64,000 bases of DNA. Source: Vandiemenella viatica. Its lineage: Eukaryota > Arthropoda > Insecta > Orthoptera > Morabidae. The notes under the pieces were generated by a model. It was not told where the DNA came from, made no database searches, and saw only the letters and a list, made by a program, of their open reading frames with translations. Shown here one piece after another: positions 47,453-59,622 of the stretch (position 1 is its first letter; each line of letters opens with the position of its first letter). The stretch covers positions 229,150,739 through 229,214,738 of the forward strand of contig CM061919.1 of NCBI GenBank assembly GCA_031002005.1. The letters run 5' to 3'. A program made the position numbers and the translations under genes.

Positions 47453-48585
47453 ACACGTATCTCAGTTCACTGTGTCTATCAAATTTTTTTTTATTGAATT
47501 TTTATCGCAGTATCTGGAATTGATATACGGTTCAAAGCCTGTCATTAGTTTGACTTACTGTCGCGAATTTCGTATACCGAATAAGTAACGCGTATTAGTG
47601 GAGGTTATTCATTTTTTTTTTGTCACTACAGCTGGAGTGTTAACTTAGATGACGAACGCAAAATATCATACTAGAAAATCGCATATACTTATTATGAGAA
47701 ATCTATTTGGCTGTTGTTCGATGTAAACTCGAATTGTCAAGAATTTCTTAAGGCCACCGAAGCTATCACATCACTACCTACCTTTGACAGGCGATTGGAT
47801 GAATCAGTCAAAGCAATGCTCTAAACAAACCATAAGTTATTAAATGAGGAAGGACGTATGTCTTCGTGCTTGTTAAGATCGTTTAATAGTTTGTGTTCTG
47901 GATCAGCATAAAAAACCGACAAGGAAGACCCTTCGATATTTTCTTCTGTGAAATATTTTAAATTATATAAATCTTTTCTGAAATGTATTCTGCTGCTACG
48001 ACAGTTTCAAGGTAGTTGCAAAACGTCTTTCAAAGGTGATATTTTCTTATAATTTACGACGAAAACTCTCGAGATATACTGTTTGCATTAAAATGTTCTT
48101 CTAAGTGACAAGTTCGCTGCTCTTATCTGCAACGGGTGACAGCAACGGAACACGTGGTAGACATTTCACTTTCGCCCCTCATAGTGGAAGACATACATTT
48201 GTATCTCATTTCATGAAGCAATGAAGCAGGGCATACGATTTGAGCTTCTAATGATCGAACTTTATGCGCAAGAAACCTGGTCCAGATAGTGTAGGCACTT
48301 ACCACGTTAAATGTTACCCTTCATAGCAACTTTGCGGGCGAATTACGGCTGAGATTGCTTCCTCTTGTCTTTACCCTCTACGTATTTGTGTTGATGACCG
48401 TAATACGCCCAGTTTATTGTTCGTGTTGAGCACGACAAATGACAGAAAGGGGGGGTTGGAACCAGATTGTGGCACGCTTCCACCTACTTTGCAGAAAAAC
48501 ATATAGAAGACCAGCAAGATTATAGTGCTTGAGGCAGCTAACTCCATATCTAGCGCCAGACATAGTTTCTATGATCGCCGCTTTG
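47453..48585. other. No recognisable gene
   Basis: AT-rich; no domain-bearing ORF. Confidence 0.4.
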
Positions 48586-49440
48586 GCTCAGTTGGTTGCG
48601 GCAGAGTGATGGTGTCCGGCGATGACACGGGATTATTTAGTGGTGGAAGAAATTCTCACCATCACATCTTGGTAGGAGAGGTAGTGGTGCGCAAATCCTA
48701 GTCATCAAATTGTGAGCCATTGTCATGAGTTAAATCCCAAACCTCACCGCAGCATTGCGTACTGAGTAAGGGTATGCGACACTACTGGTGGCGATTCGCC
48801 CGTAGGTGAACGTTATGTTCCTAGGTGTCTTTCGGAAGAGTAGGCCTGTATGGGCCGGAACCGGGTTCCATGTTCTATCTTCTACGTCTCTTGAAACATA
48901 AACAACACTGTACACTAGGGGCTTCCAACGTTTTTCGCACAACCTATCCATTCCATCAAAAGAATTCTTCCCAAGCACCTCTCCCCAATATTGTTATTAA
49001 TAAGGTAAACGCCTACTTTTCAGTACTATAAGTGGCATGTCAGAGGAAAATCACTATGTAGTGTTTGAATAAAAGTTTCCAACCCTAAGAGGCGGTGAAG
49101 GAAACGTAGTTCTTGGGACGGTATAGAGCTAAGGGTATCGTCCACACGGGCGGTGAAGCTATCTCTCCCCCCACCCCCTGCTACCTTGTCTTTGCACCAC
49201 CCTGTTAGGGTGGGGGGGAGGGATGAGGGACCTCCACAATGGGATCCTCTACACTATCACTGTTATCCACACCTACAATAACACATATTAAGAAACGCTG
49301 GAGAAGGCAACGGGAAACCACCCTCCAGAAGAGTTTCCATGGAGGGGTGCATCATGGTAACCGCCTCCTCTCGAGATCGGGCATGGAGTCACAAGACGGT
49401 AGGTACTGTATTCCAGCGACCACGAGGCGAGAACCAGTTG
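48586..49440 (+). repeat. Probable dispersed repeat, unclassified
   Basis: Begins with a tRNA-like GGCTCAGTTGGTTGCGG and continues with GC-richer sequence, including CTGGAGAAGGCAACGGGAAA, of a type common as dispersed repeat in arthropods, with C- and G-rich runs at 49168-49215. No coding signal. Class uncertain. Confidence 0.35.
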
Positions 49441-49497
49441 ACACCGGACTCTTCTTTGCAGTTATTTGGCTAGTGCTGTGGCAGGGCAGTGACTCAC

Positions 49498-49611
49498 CTT
49501 GTAGGGGGGTGGCGGCGGGGGTGCGCTGCCCGTGGCGGTGTAGCAGCTGAGGTAGCGACTGCCGGAGTCTGAGTACGTGAAGAGCGGCGCCCTGCGCAGT
49601 TTGGAGGCCAT
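49498..49611 (-). CDS. First coding exon of an unidentified protein
   Basis: The minus-strand ATG at 49611 has a strong start context (A at -3, G at +4) and opens 38 codons, MASKLRRAPLFTYSDSGSRY, then LSCYTATGSA and a run of six prolines before YK, ending exactly at AAG|GTGAGT in phase 0. GC-rich sequence upstream to about 49.85 kb looks like 5' untranslated region. There is no signal peptide; the Ser/Tyr/Pro-rich N-terminus suggests a cytosolic or membrane-proximal tail. The family was not recognised. The next exon was not found. In phase it could join the exon at 21804, but that exon completes the MANSC domain started at 33397, so a separate gene is preferred. Confidence 0.55.
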
Positions 49612-49861
49612 GCTGAGTGTCTGGAGTGCGGCGTGCGTGCGGTGCCGTGCTAGCTGGCAGACTGCAGATTGCAGACACCTGCTGCGGCGCTGCCGCGCTG
49701 CTGGCCTCCTTGGAGGGGCGGAGTGACTGGGGGCCCCTTCGCGGCGCGTAGCGGGACGAGACGCCGGGCCTCAGGAGGCTGCTGCTTCCTGGCTGCGGCT
49801 CGCAACTACAGTCCCTCAATCGAGATACGGAGTGGCGTTGATCGTCCTTAGCCGCTTTACT

Positions 49862-51810
49862 AGTGTTTTTTTCCAATCTAGTGCATCTAAAATAAGAACT
49901 TTGTTTTTCCGTATACGCGTTTCGATTTTACTATATCATCATCGGTGTCCTAGAACATGTTATGATATTGCTATAGGATGTTTTCGTAAATAATAATAAT
50001 AATAATAATAATATTAGTGGGTTCCATCTTTAAGATTGGTTTCCATCAAAAGAGATCGAACAAAGAAGTTGTAAGCTTTCTGGCTAATTATGGATGTTGA
50101 TTATTAGAAAAGTCCCTTACTCGACACACACATATTCATTGATCAAATAAAAGGTTCTTTATGCCGCGGTCGCCAGGTTTAGGTATTGCCGTTCGTCGGG
50201 TTACTAAATGATAAGCTCACATACTTTAGAATGGACAGATATACCAAACTTTATTGAGTTCATAAACTTACGCTTTCACACCGACGGAAAATACCACCAC
50301 CAAATCAATATTTAAATAAGGAATCAGACTCCTTTTCCGAGAATTGCAGACTCGTGGGACAAGAGGAATTAAATTGCACAAACTCCCACACTCTCCACAG
50401 TACTCATAACACGTCCACAGTCACTTGAGATCGCTGCACTCCATGCAAAACCGTTAATATAACACATTACTGGTTTCCACGTTACACTCCGTATATCTTC
50501 TCGTCTTTTCACAATTTCTATAATTACGACCGAAATGTTCCCGCGTCGACAACTAAACTTGACGGCGGTCAACGATGCACACACCCCAAAGATAGCCCCA
50601 CACTGGCTTACTACGCCGGCCACAGATACTCTTGCATGGTTTTGACGTATGTTATGTTACACTCCCTAGCTAATATGCTGTGATAATTGATCTGGTTTCA
50701 AATAAACTTGATCAATTATCAGAAAAAACTGTTGTGTCACAAAGTCTACAGCAAAATAGAGAAAATCACCACCAAAGATGGACACGATTCTATGGTTCTC
50801 TCAAACGGGTGCAGGAAAACAGGCTGACTAAAAAAAATCTTTAATTTATTTGACTCAAATCCCAAAACTCTAATACCCTGATTTCTAAATATTAAAGAAG
50901 ACCTTCATTTGTTTGAATTAAAACCAGAAGATGCTTTCGGTAGAGAACTTTTTCCGAAGAGGCTAGTGACAAATGGGACAAAGCGAGACGTACACTCCAA
51001 AAGAAGACGCGGTATCCCTTAGACAGAAGAACGCAAACAGGCATATTCAAAACGAATGAAGGAATTCTGGTCCAAAAAGAAGATGAAACTGGCTGCCAAC
51101 TGCAAGAAGGTTTAACATGGTCCTAGTTGGCATATATACGTATATGATTTTAGTTATAACTATTTCATTCTGTTCACAGTTTCTATTTCATTATTACATA
51201 TCAGTCTAGGAAACGTCCATCTCAGTGTTTCTCACACGCACTGTAATATCTTTATAACCAAAAAAATATGTCAGTATAAACAGCAACAAATACCTGTTAA
51301 ATTTTTCTTATTCTTTTCCAAACAATTAGAGTATGTGTATTTAGAATGTTTACAATATCAACCTTCTGATTATCATATATCTTGTTTTCAATTTTTTTGA
51401 GGGTGGGTTAATAGTAATCTTTGTTTATATTACTATAGATCAAGGTATTTAATATAAATTCTTATTAATATATAACAATAAGTTATATGACAAACATAGC
51501 AAATGGCAAACAATATTGTAGTTTCAAAATGAAACAAGTTTTTGTGGTTAAAAAGACACTACACTGCGTGCGTGAAACACGTAAAGAAAGTAAACAAAAC
51601 ACTGAGATGCAACTTTACCGGACTGAAATGTAATGAGAAACTAAAAACCGTAAGTGGAGAGAAATAATTACCATAACAGATTATTATTTACATAAACATA
51701 CTATAGCAATATTAAAACATGTACATAACTTGTTCTAGGGCTCTGATGATGATTCAGTAAAACCGAAACTCTTCTGTCAAAACAAAGTTTTATACTAGCT
51801 GCACTTGACG
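49862..51810. mobile_element. Element with ~140 bp inverted ends and coding remnant
   Basis: The left end (49865-50010) matches the inverse of the right end (51670-51810) in blocks: TATAGCAATAT, ACATGTTCTAGG against ACTTGTTCTAGGG, GATGATGATATAGTAAAATC against GATGATGATTCAGTAAAACC, GAAAC, and AAAACAAAGTT. Both ends carry the hairpin motif. Inside, on the plus strand at about 50760-51115, broken frames read EKITTKDGHDSMVLSNG, KEDLHLFELKPEDAFGREL and EERKQAYSKRMKEFWSKKK, which look like decayed protein coding of unrecognised family. An AAT microsatellite lies at 49990-50012. Confidence 0.5.
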
Positions 51811-51978
51811 GAAAAAAACTACTAGAAACTCTTTATTAGAGTAACTTAATCTTTAACTCTGGAAAAATTGCTGCCTCAGTGCCAATTGCGATCAGACTGT
51901 TCTTGATTTAATTACAAAACAAGCTGTAGGTCAGTAAAATTCCAAATACTTTGGGGGATTAATAGTGTCTCAATGATA

Positions 51979-52142
51979 TTGCTACTACCAACGTTTCAGC
52001 ACCAAAACCGGGGTCTTCTTCAGGGATATTTCGGGCTGCTGACGATTGGTTACACCACCTCGTTGTTCGCCTGTAGCGATTGTTTTGGTTTTCCACTTGA
52101 GAAAGGTCTCAGGTTGGATTCCGAAACGTTGGTAGTAGCAAC
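51979..52142. repeat. Inverted-repeat hairpin element
   Basis: TTGCTACTACCAACGTTTC (51979-51997) and its inverse GAAACGTTGGTAGTAGCAAC (52123-52142) are perfect. Each arm continues into a CTGAAGAAGACCCC or TGAGAAAGGTCTCAGG hairpin next to GAAACGTTGG. Confidence 0.7.
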
Positions 52143-52298
52143 ATCATTCACAGAGCGCTAAACCTGTTAAGTATGTGGAATTTTACAAACACGACGCCTG
52201 CTAAAAGCATCAAATTTCATATCAGCTGTAAGTCTCCTTTCCCAGAAAGTATTATCGAGTTAAATCCAACCACGATAGAGGGAAAACAGTGTTGTTGT

Positions 52299-52503
52299 TT
52301 TTCTCGTGCTTTACGCACCGGTGACGTCTCCGTCATTAGAGACAGGAGAGGATTGATGGCAAGGAAGTGGTAGGATATCGGCCATGGCCTTTAGAAGGAA
52401 CCATTGTGGCATTCGCCTGGAATGGTTTCGGGAAACTATGGGAAACCGTAATCAAGATGGGCGAATGGGTCAGACCATTACCACTCACTCATGCGGTGTG
52501 TTA
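52299..52503 (-). mobile_element. SINE family 1, old
   Basis: Minus orientation; GACGTCTCCGTCATTAGAGA tail side and CCATAGTTTCCC body; the head is degraded. Confidence 0.7.
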
Positions 52504-52804
52504 ACCACCCACAAACTTCAGTGTTGCTTTTGCTAGTGAAGAGGGATTAACGAAGTTGGCAGGGGTACCGTAAACTGCGTCGTTATTTGTTTTCTCAAAC
52601 ACCAAGCCTGCCATTCCGGAGTTTGAGCGTTCGATATGCAATCCGCCTTTGCTGATCTCGGTTTGCAAAGATTTTGCGAAATCACGAAAAGACCTGGATT
52701 GTTCCGTCGTAAACAGACGGTTCCGTTCCTTGCCCTTAGTACTATTGCATACTTATAACCTCTTCATCGGCGAGTCATAAGGCACCTTCCACTGATCCTT
52801 TTAC

Positions 52805-52809
<5 letters not shown>

Positions 52810-52836
<27 letters not shown>
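52810..52836. repeat. Poly-A tract
   Basis: 27 consecutive A, just before the Helitron-like element. Confidence 0.9.
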
Positions 52837-52852
52837 CACAGACTGTTTCGCG

Positions 52853-53228
52853 TCTATCTACACTATATTATAAATGCGAAAGTAACTCTGTCACATCGTC
52901 TGTATGTAACGTTTACACGACTAAACTGCTAAACCAATCTTCATGAAATTTGGTAAGGAAACATTATGTATTACGTACTATATACGTAAGGACATAAGCT
53001 ACTTTTTTCGGAGTAAATAACATATTTTTGATACTAACCGAACGGTGGCAGACAGACGGATATCGTGTGTAAGTATCTGAAGTATCTGTAACGTTATATC
53101 GGTCACTCAGACTTTGTTTCTATCACAGTCAGTTTGTGGAACTCTTTTACTTAACGTACCGCTTTGTATATCCAATTATAACAATAAAATTATAAGTCCT
53201 CCCGAAAGAAGTCGTGGGTAACAGCAAG
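52853..53228 (+). mobile_element. Helitron-like non-autonomous element
   Basis: Starts TCTATCTACACTATATTATA, then AATGCGAAAGTAACTCTGTC and CTAAACTGCTAAACCAATCT, and ends GAAAGAAGTCGTGGGTAACA-GCAAG followed by T. Helitrons begin with TC, end CTRR before a T and insert between A and T; the end here has CAAG instead of CTAG. No coding sequence. Confidence 0.5.
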
Positions 53229-53229
53229 T

Positions 53230-55940
53230 CTTATATAAAACTGTTCTCTTGGTAGGGACTTATTTTTAATTTGAGTGCTAATCTAGTTCATATGTGCATT
53301 AAAGCGCTACCTCAGGACACTAAATCAGGGAGATGAAGTTTCGAATCCTAGGCCCTACATATAGGAAATCTTGATATTGGTTTTTAGGCCCATATAAACT
53401 AAACATATCTCAAACTAAAATACACTTTTCTACTTGAAAAGATAACGCCGATGCAATTGTTTTTTCATTTTGTTTGTTGTGTCGTACGCTTTTCACCTAT
53501 CATCGGAGCATCATCAGTGACGAACTATTTACATTGGTTAGTTACGGTTTGTAGTGTATATCTCCTCTTTTTACCCAAAGCATGTTCTGATTGCATCATA
53601 ATAGTTATAATTTTACAAACTGGTGATTTGAAACCTTGTACTTTCTCGTCCCTTGGTTGTCTGCTGTGGCCATCTTGTTTTTTTATAATACCTATAAGTT
53701 ATACGGAAAAAATAAAATAAAAAAAATAAATAAAAAAATAAAAAATCTGATGGCTTATCTTCTGAGCGTCGGATCAAAACGAAGCAGAAGATATCTCCTA
53801 AAACAAACCTCCATAGCCAACAATTAGGATCATTGTGGGGGAAAAATGATATTTTTTAGCGCAATGTAAATGTAACAAAACTATGAAAGGACGAAACTGG
53901 TAGGGAAATCAGCAATTCTAAAGCAAACATAAAGTGAGCCAAGTAAATCAATTATTGGCTCAATCACTTTTGTGTCCACAGGTTTACGTGCACAACCATC
54001 AGTACCCATGTTAAAATTAGTAAATTCCCATTACTCCAGATTTATTGTGTAGCCTTAAGGAATCGATAATGGTCGCCGTAGACGCAAAGGTATATAAAAA
54101 TCTTGGCTTTCAATTATTCACGTCTTACTTTCGCTTTGGGAAAACGTCCACTGCGTCGTGTTGGACACGTTCGTCGTCCCCGTGGTTACCGTGCTAAGTA
54201 CCTTGGAGTCTAAGCGGCGTACAAATAAAAACTACTTGCGGGTAGCTCGCGTACCACGGCCTCAGAAGATTGAAGACATGACAGTATAATGCAGTATTGA
54301 ACTATTTTCCATGGGAATTCACAAATTACACGTCACTAGGAGAAACTATAGATTGAAACTATAACACATTACCTTCAGATTCGTTTTAATGAGTCACTAT
54401 GCAATCAAGAAGAATTAAGCTACCATTGGAAGAAACGGTTTCACATCCATTCTAATAGAATCTATGACAATAACCTCAAGTAGTCGTCTCATCTCGATTA
54501 CAATTAAGTCCTTCAAATTTGTTTCCGTAAAAAAAGCTTTTTTTCCCCAAATTGCTCCATTAAGTGGATTCAATCTACAAACATTCTTTGCTCTTTTTTT
54601 TGTAGATAAGTGTGCCTCTTTCTTTTAATTTCTCATTGTATGGTATTTTTTCCTTTCCTGTACGGCGTCTACAAATAACAGACAACTGTTTAAAAAATAG
54701 GTACATATTGTCGGGTCAGAAATATTCATTAAATTGAATAATCCAGTGAGGCTGAAAGAAAATCCTTTACAGAAAAAACTAGTTAACCTGAAAAGCTCTG
54801 ATTTATGTTTGCTCTATACAGGTCAAAATTTTTTGGCAGTTAGCCAGGTAAATGGAATTGTAGTTGACTTTAGCAACGGGAGTATTGTAATATGTGATGA
54901 AATTCGACGGCATACGAGTATCTTTCAAAAATGTTTGCGCTATCTGATAATGAGATAATAGATCGCCGTTAACAGGTGTGCGGATTAAAGCAGTAATCCC
55001 TTAATCAGGTGAAATATCTTAGCATTTACATTCGCGGCTACAAGGTGAACTGACTCCGCAGGTTTCATGTTGACGCATTGAGTTGCCGAACTGGGAAATC
55101 CCAGGTCACATTTCTACTGGTTGGTACACTAACGATGCATTAAAATTTAAAAGAAAAGGAATGTTCCAAACGCACCGAAACAACTCCAAATGACCAACAA
55201 CTTCAAGCGGAATACTTTCTTTTAGAAAAAATTGCTTTCGGTTAAGGGAAAGCAAAGCCATCGTGATATATCAAAGTATATTAGGTAGTACTCTGTGTAT
55301 ATTGTAAGCTGCTTAGTACGGACGGCACAAGAAGAACACGACTGATAATTAAAACTACCCACACCCGAGGCCGCACTCAAATTGGCGACCAATGCAAGCC
55401 AAACCAGATAAGAGGATGCCTCTTCGGTTAGATACAATCGTCCATTGGATAAATCCGTCAGCAGTGCCAAATACCGGCGCGGATCTGGCATAGCTCATGT
55501 CGTATTCGAGTTGCTAGGACTTTTACAGAAACGTTTCCAGACATGTAATGAGTCGGTTGGAAGTTTATATCACGTAACCACTGTTGCAGGGAAGTCCCAC
55601 CCTGTCACCTCACAACCTTTCACATGTAACAGCGGAAATCAGTATGTTAGCCATATTTGTATTGTTTTTCTTTTTAAGCGGTTTATGTAAAAAATGAATA
55701 ATAATACAAAAATTCATTTAAAAATTCAAGGGGGGAGGGAGGATTAGAGCTAACAATAGGTACTGGCGAATTGCAAATTTATTTTTCTAGCACTGGAAAG
55801 TAGACACTACGGGGAGTAACCTACTACGTAGCCCGAGCGAAAATTTCGCGATTGGTATGAGACGAATAGCGAGGTTGGTGATTCGTAGTGGGATGAAAGA
55901 AGAACCAACTCATTTGTAGCAATTGTTCTATTTGGAAACT
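53230..55940. other. No recognisable gene
   Basis: AT-rich. 53480-53515 holds a single hairpin motif (see findings). Tiny tRNA-like box-B strings at 53333 and 55100 are too weak to call. 55300-55440 may be a very old family-3 SINE on the minus strand. Confidence 0.4.
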
Positions 55941-57435
55941 GAAATACACTGAAGAGCCAAAGAAAATGGTACATCTGCCTAATATCGTGTAGGGCCGCCG
56001 CGAGCACGCAGAAGTGCCGCAACACGACGTGGCATGAACTCGACTAATGTCTGAAGTAGTGCTAGAGGTAATTCACCATGCATCCTGCAGGGCTGTCCAT
56101 AAATCTGTAAGAGTACGAGGGGGTGGAGATCTCTTCTGAACAGCACGTTGCAAGGCATCCCAGATATGTTCAATAATGTTCATGTCTGGGGAGTTTGGTG
56201 GCCAGCAGAGGTGTTTACTCAGAATAGTGTTCCTGGAGCCACTCTGTAGCAATTCTGGATGTGTGGGGTGTCGCATTGTCCTGCTAGAATTGCTCAAGTC
56301 CGTCGGAATTCACATTGAACATGAATGGATGCAGGTGATCAGCCAGGATGCATACGTATGTGTCACCTGTAAAAATCGTATCTAGACGTATCAGGGGTCC
56401 CATGTCACTCCAAGTGCACAGGCCCTACACCATTACTAAGCCTCCACCTGCTTGAACAGTCCCCTGCTGACATGCAGGGTACATGAATTTGTGAGGTTGT
56501 CTCCATACCCATACACGTCCATCCGCTCAATACAATTGGAAACGTAAAGCTTTGTGTGTCGTGCACTCAACAAGGTACACGAGTACCTTCGGCACCGCAA
56601 TTATGTTTCGTTGAATTGTTCTCACGTTGACACTTGTTGATGTCCCAGCATTGAAATCCGCAGCAACTTGCGGAAGGGTTGCATTTCTATCACGTTGAAC
56701 GATTCTCTTCAGTCGTCATTGGTCCCGTTCTTGCAAGATTTTCTTCCGGCCTCAGCGATGTCGGAGATTTGATGTTTTACCGGATTCCCGATATTCACGG
56801 TGCACAAATGAAATGGTCGTACGGGAAAATCCCCACCTCATCGCTACCTCGGAAATGCTACGTCCCATCTCTCGTGCGCCGACTATAACACCATGTTCAA
56901 ACTCACTTAAATCGTGATAACCTGCAATTGTAGCACCATAAAACGATCTAACGCCTGCGCCAGACACCTGTTGTCTCATAAAGGCGTTGCCGACCGCAGC
57001 GCTATACTCTGAGTGTTTACAGATCTCTGTGTTTGCATACGCATGCCTATACCAGTTCTTTTGGCTCTTCAGTGTAAAAACCAAGCAAAACACAACATCT
57101 TACGAAACAATTAGAAATGACGAAACGTTTCTTTATCCGAAAAACTCCTTACTTTAGAAACCAAAAACAGTTTACGAATATCTCCGTGAAATGTGGTGCT
57201 GCTATCTAGCGGTAATGCGATCACTCCTTACAGACGCCAGCGAATCCTAGTAGCTTAACTCTCAACTATCGCATGACTGTTCATAATTTTGTTATTTATG
57301 GTCTGAATTTTTGAAAAATTCCTTTCTTAATTAATAATGTTAACAAAGTTGAGAACTTAACCTCTAAAATTATACCTCATTTATCGATTTTGGTTAAGTA
57401 CTAACCGATAGTGATGCATCGTCACAAAAAAAAAA
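55825..57435 (+). repeat. Duplicated segment, copy 1, interrupted by a Tc1-like element
   Basis: 55830-55909 and 57207-57435 match 60125-60440 in order (GCGAAAATTTC, ATGAAAGAAGAACC, GGTAATGCGATCACT, TTGAAAAATTCCTTTC, ATACCTCATTTATC, then a poly-A run). Between them lie the Tc1-like element and about 170 bp missing from copy 2. Confidence 0.65.
55947..57074 (-). mobile_element. Tc1-like transposon, complete ends, dead transposase
   Basis: Ends CACTGAAGAGCCAAAGAA and, inverted, CACTGAAGAGCCAAAAGAA, flanked by TA on both sides (55945-55946, 57075-57076). The minus strand encodes a Tc1-type transposase. It has an N-terminal helix-turn-helix (DLSEFEHGVIVGAREMGRSI, then SEVAMRWGFSRTTISFVHRE), then after frameshifts and stops the DDE parts, including DNATPHIQN and PPNSPDMNIIEHIWDALQRA (the region of the last catalytic residue). 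Around 56540-56560 the sequence looks internally deleted. Inactive, but could be mobilised by an intact relative. Confidence 0.92.
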
Positions 57436-58330
57436 AAAAAATTGAAATAATATATATGAGTCTGGGAGAAACTTGATATGACTTGGTCGCCAAATTACCA
57501 GAGACATTTTTATTAATACCTGCATGAGATGCAAGAATAATTTTATTTAAATTAATCGTCACTCAATCGAAGGAGATAGTTACTTGGTTACTAAATTAAT
57601 CATTAAATTTTTCATACAAATGGGAAGGTCGTAATTCACAATTTCCATCCGTGATCAGGGATGACACCAGTCCTCACACGACGTGTATTGTTAATTGTTC
57701 TTTCTGTACCATTGTAGCCTAAGCGCAGTTACTTTCCATTTCGGCTAAAACTGAGCACAAGCCATGGTAACAGAGCATCTGTATTCTCATGTCATGTGTT
57801 ATAATTTTACTGAATTTCGGTTATCCTGGTAGGAGTGATGTCAGACCTAGACCATGAGTGCAAAATTGTCAACATTGTCGTGTGAGTAGTGGTGTAAGCC
57901 CTGGGACCAATAATGCAAAAATCAAACATATTGCCGTGGTAATATATGTGTTTTCGCGTTAAGCGTAGTGCCTTTTTCATTAGCCAGTTATGATTAATGC
58001 GTAACCAATGAGCAACAAGCATTGATACACTGCATCCGATCACGAACCAATCGTAAGCGGTCATTGCCCGAGAACAGGACTGCACTCCGCTAAACAGGAC
58101 CATTAAAAATTACTTCTGCTGCTCCAAAATAAAAATTCTCGGCGTGATTTCTGCTTTCCACTGCCACCAAACTGAAGCCGTAATTGGCGATGACATATAG
58201 TTAGGTCTACCAACTCGGGTAACAATAACGGAATGTTTAAGTCCACCTGATCGTTGCTGATCAACGAAATTTTCGGTAAGGTGTTAAGCAAATAACGTTT
58301 TAAGGGTACTGAAGCTGAATGATATGGGAT
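57436..58330. other. No recognisable gene
   Basis: AT-rich; minus ORFs 58103-57807 and 58345-58103 have no recognised domain. Confidence 0.4.
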
Positions 58331-58334
58331 TTTT

Positions 58335-58648
58335 ACTGTCGTCACTCCTTTGTCTGTCCGTCTGCCCTAGAGCTCTTAGCACGTAAAGGAATTAAGTTGC
58401 AGACAACAACACTATGTTGGTAGCAGTGGAGGTGTGAGAGGTGGTCGATCTAAGATATTTTCTAATTTCGACCAAAACCATTTGTGTCCCTGAATTTCAC
58501 TTTGCAGCCATAAATACCGTGCGCGAATCACTGGTGTTTGTGTGTGGTATTAACCCCGAATCCCCCATGGTGCAGTATGGTGGTTGCATGTTGTTAGCCG
58601 TCATTCAAAGTCCTTTACAAATACGAACTAAGTCGTGGGCACCAGCAA
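58335..58648 (+). mobile_element. Helitron-like 3' part carrying one unit of the tandem array
   Basis: Starts near CTTTGTCTGTCCGTCTGCCC, contains one copy of the unit found in tandem at 37389-38265 (ATTTCGACCAAAACC, TGTGTCCCTGAATTTCACTT, GGTGTTTGTGTGTGGTA) and ends ACTAAGTCGTGGGCACCAGC-AAG before T, like the 53228 end. Confidence 0.5.
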
Positions 58649-58649
58649 G

Positions 58650-59620
58650 TTGTGAATATAATCTTATGTAACTAAACCGGATCAAATGTTTAGTAAAATA
58701 CTAAATCTTGGCTGTAATTTTAGGATGATAGTTTGAATGTAACAGAACTAAAACTGTATACAGTCCACTTACAAATAATACAGCCAGACTTAGTATAAAA
58801 GATCTTTTATGCACGTTAGAAGAACGTAGTGAATTTTCACAGAGAGAGGAATTCATTACGTTCTCTTACCAAAATTCTCTCTATTGCTCATCCTCTTCTT
58901 CTTCTTCTTTAGCACCTCTTACCAATATTTTGGGGTCGACAGCATTTGATGAGTTTTTCTCACCGTCGGAATGGTCAAATTTGAAACTTTGATTTTACGG
59001 CTGCATGCTCTTACTAACGCCAAGCATTTTATAGGTGCTGCCACCTGTCCGTGAAACGTGTAACTATGTTATGTGTGTGATCATTGTATTTTTTTTGTGA
59101 AACATGTAACTTATGAAGCGGAGATTGGGGACCGTCCCGGCGTTCGCCCTGATGGCACCGGAAAACAGCAGTCAGAACGACCGGTTCGAGGGCTGCTGGG
59201 CCCGTGCCCTGTCCCGTTGTATCTCCCCGATCCACTGTGTGGCGCCTCAGCGCACTGAGCCACACTCGAGGTTTCTTTCTGTGTCTCAACGAGTAGTATA
59301 AATTTTTCTCGCATATGAGGTCAATTTTAAAAATTTGTTTCTCTTATAAGGCGCTTAATTCAGGCTATAGTTTCTATCTGAAAACTTGCCCCAGTTTACG
59401 GAGCAGAAACTCGTGAGTTTGGCCGCCAAGTTGCTTGTCCGGTGGGTATAGTACGGTCAGCTATCTTTCGTTTACGGGTCGCAGGTTAAACACTGTCCCG
59501 CCTTATCTGCCAGCGATAGTGCACGCACTCGAAACACCAACTGGCCTTAAAACAAACTGGGGTCACTGCACCTTATCAACCAGAGTACAGTGGCCACATC
59601 CTACAGTAGCTTCTACGTCT
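58650..59620. other. No recognisable gene; GC-rich patch at 59110-59290
   Basis: Overlapping ORFs in four frames cover the GC-rich patch, a sign of composition rather than coding. No domain recognised. Confidence 0.35.
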
Positions 59621-59622
59621 TA

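Noticed and set aside
21605..49611. Joining the exon at 49498-49611 to the exon at 21605-21804 (phases agree)
   Set aside because: The 21804 exon completes the MANSC cysteine pattern of the exon at 33397, a much stronger constraint than phase alone.
54120..54230. Arg-rich translation resembling a ribosomal protein tail
   Set aside because: Short, with a stop, and no alignment that I can defend.
56176..56888. Plus-strand ORFs at 56176-56385 and 56679-56888
   Set aside because: Antisense shadows of the Tc1-like transposase.
59110..59300. Overlapping ORFs in a GC-rich patch
   Set aside because: Open in four frames on both strands, which reflects composition; no domain or splice signals.
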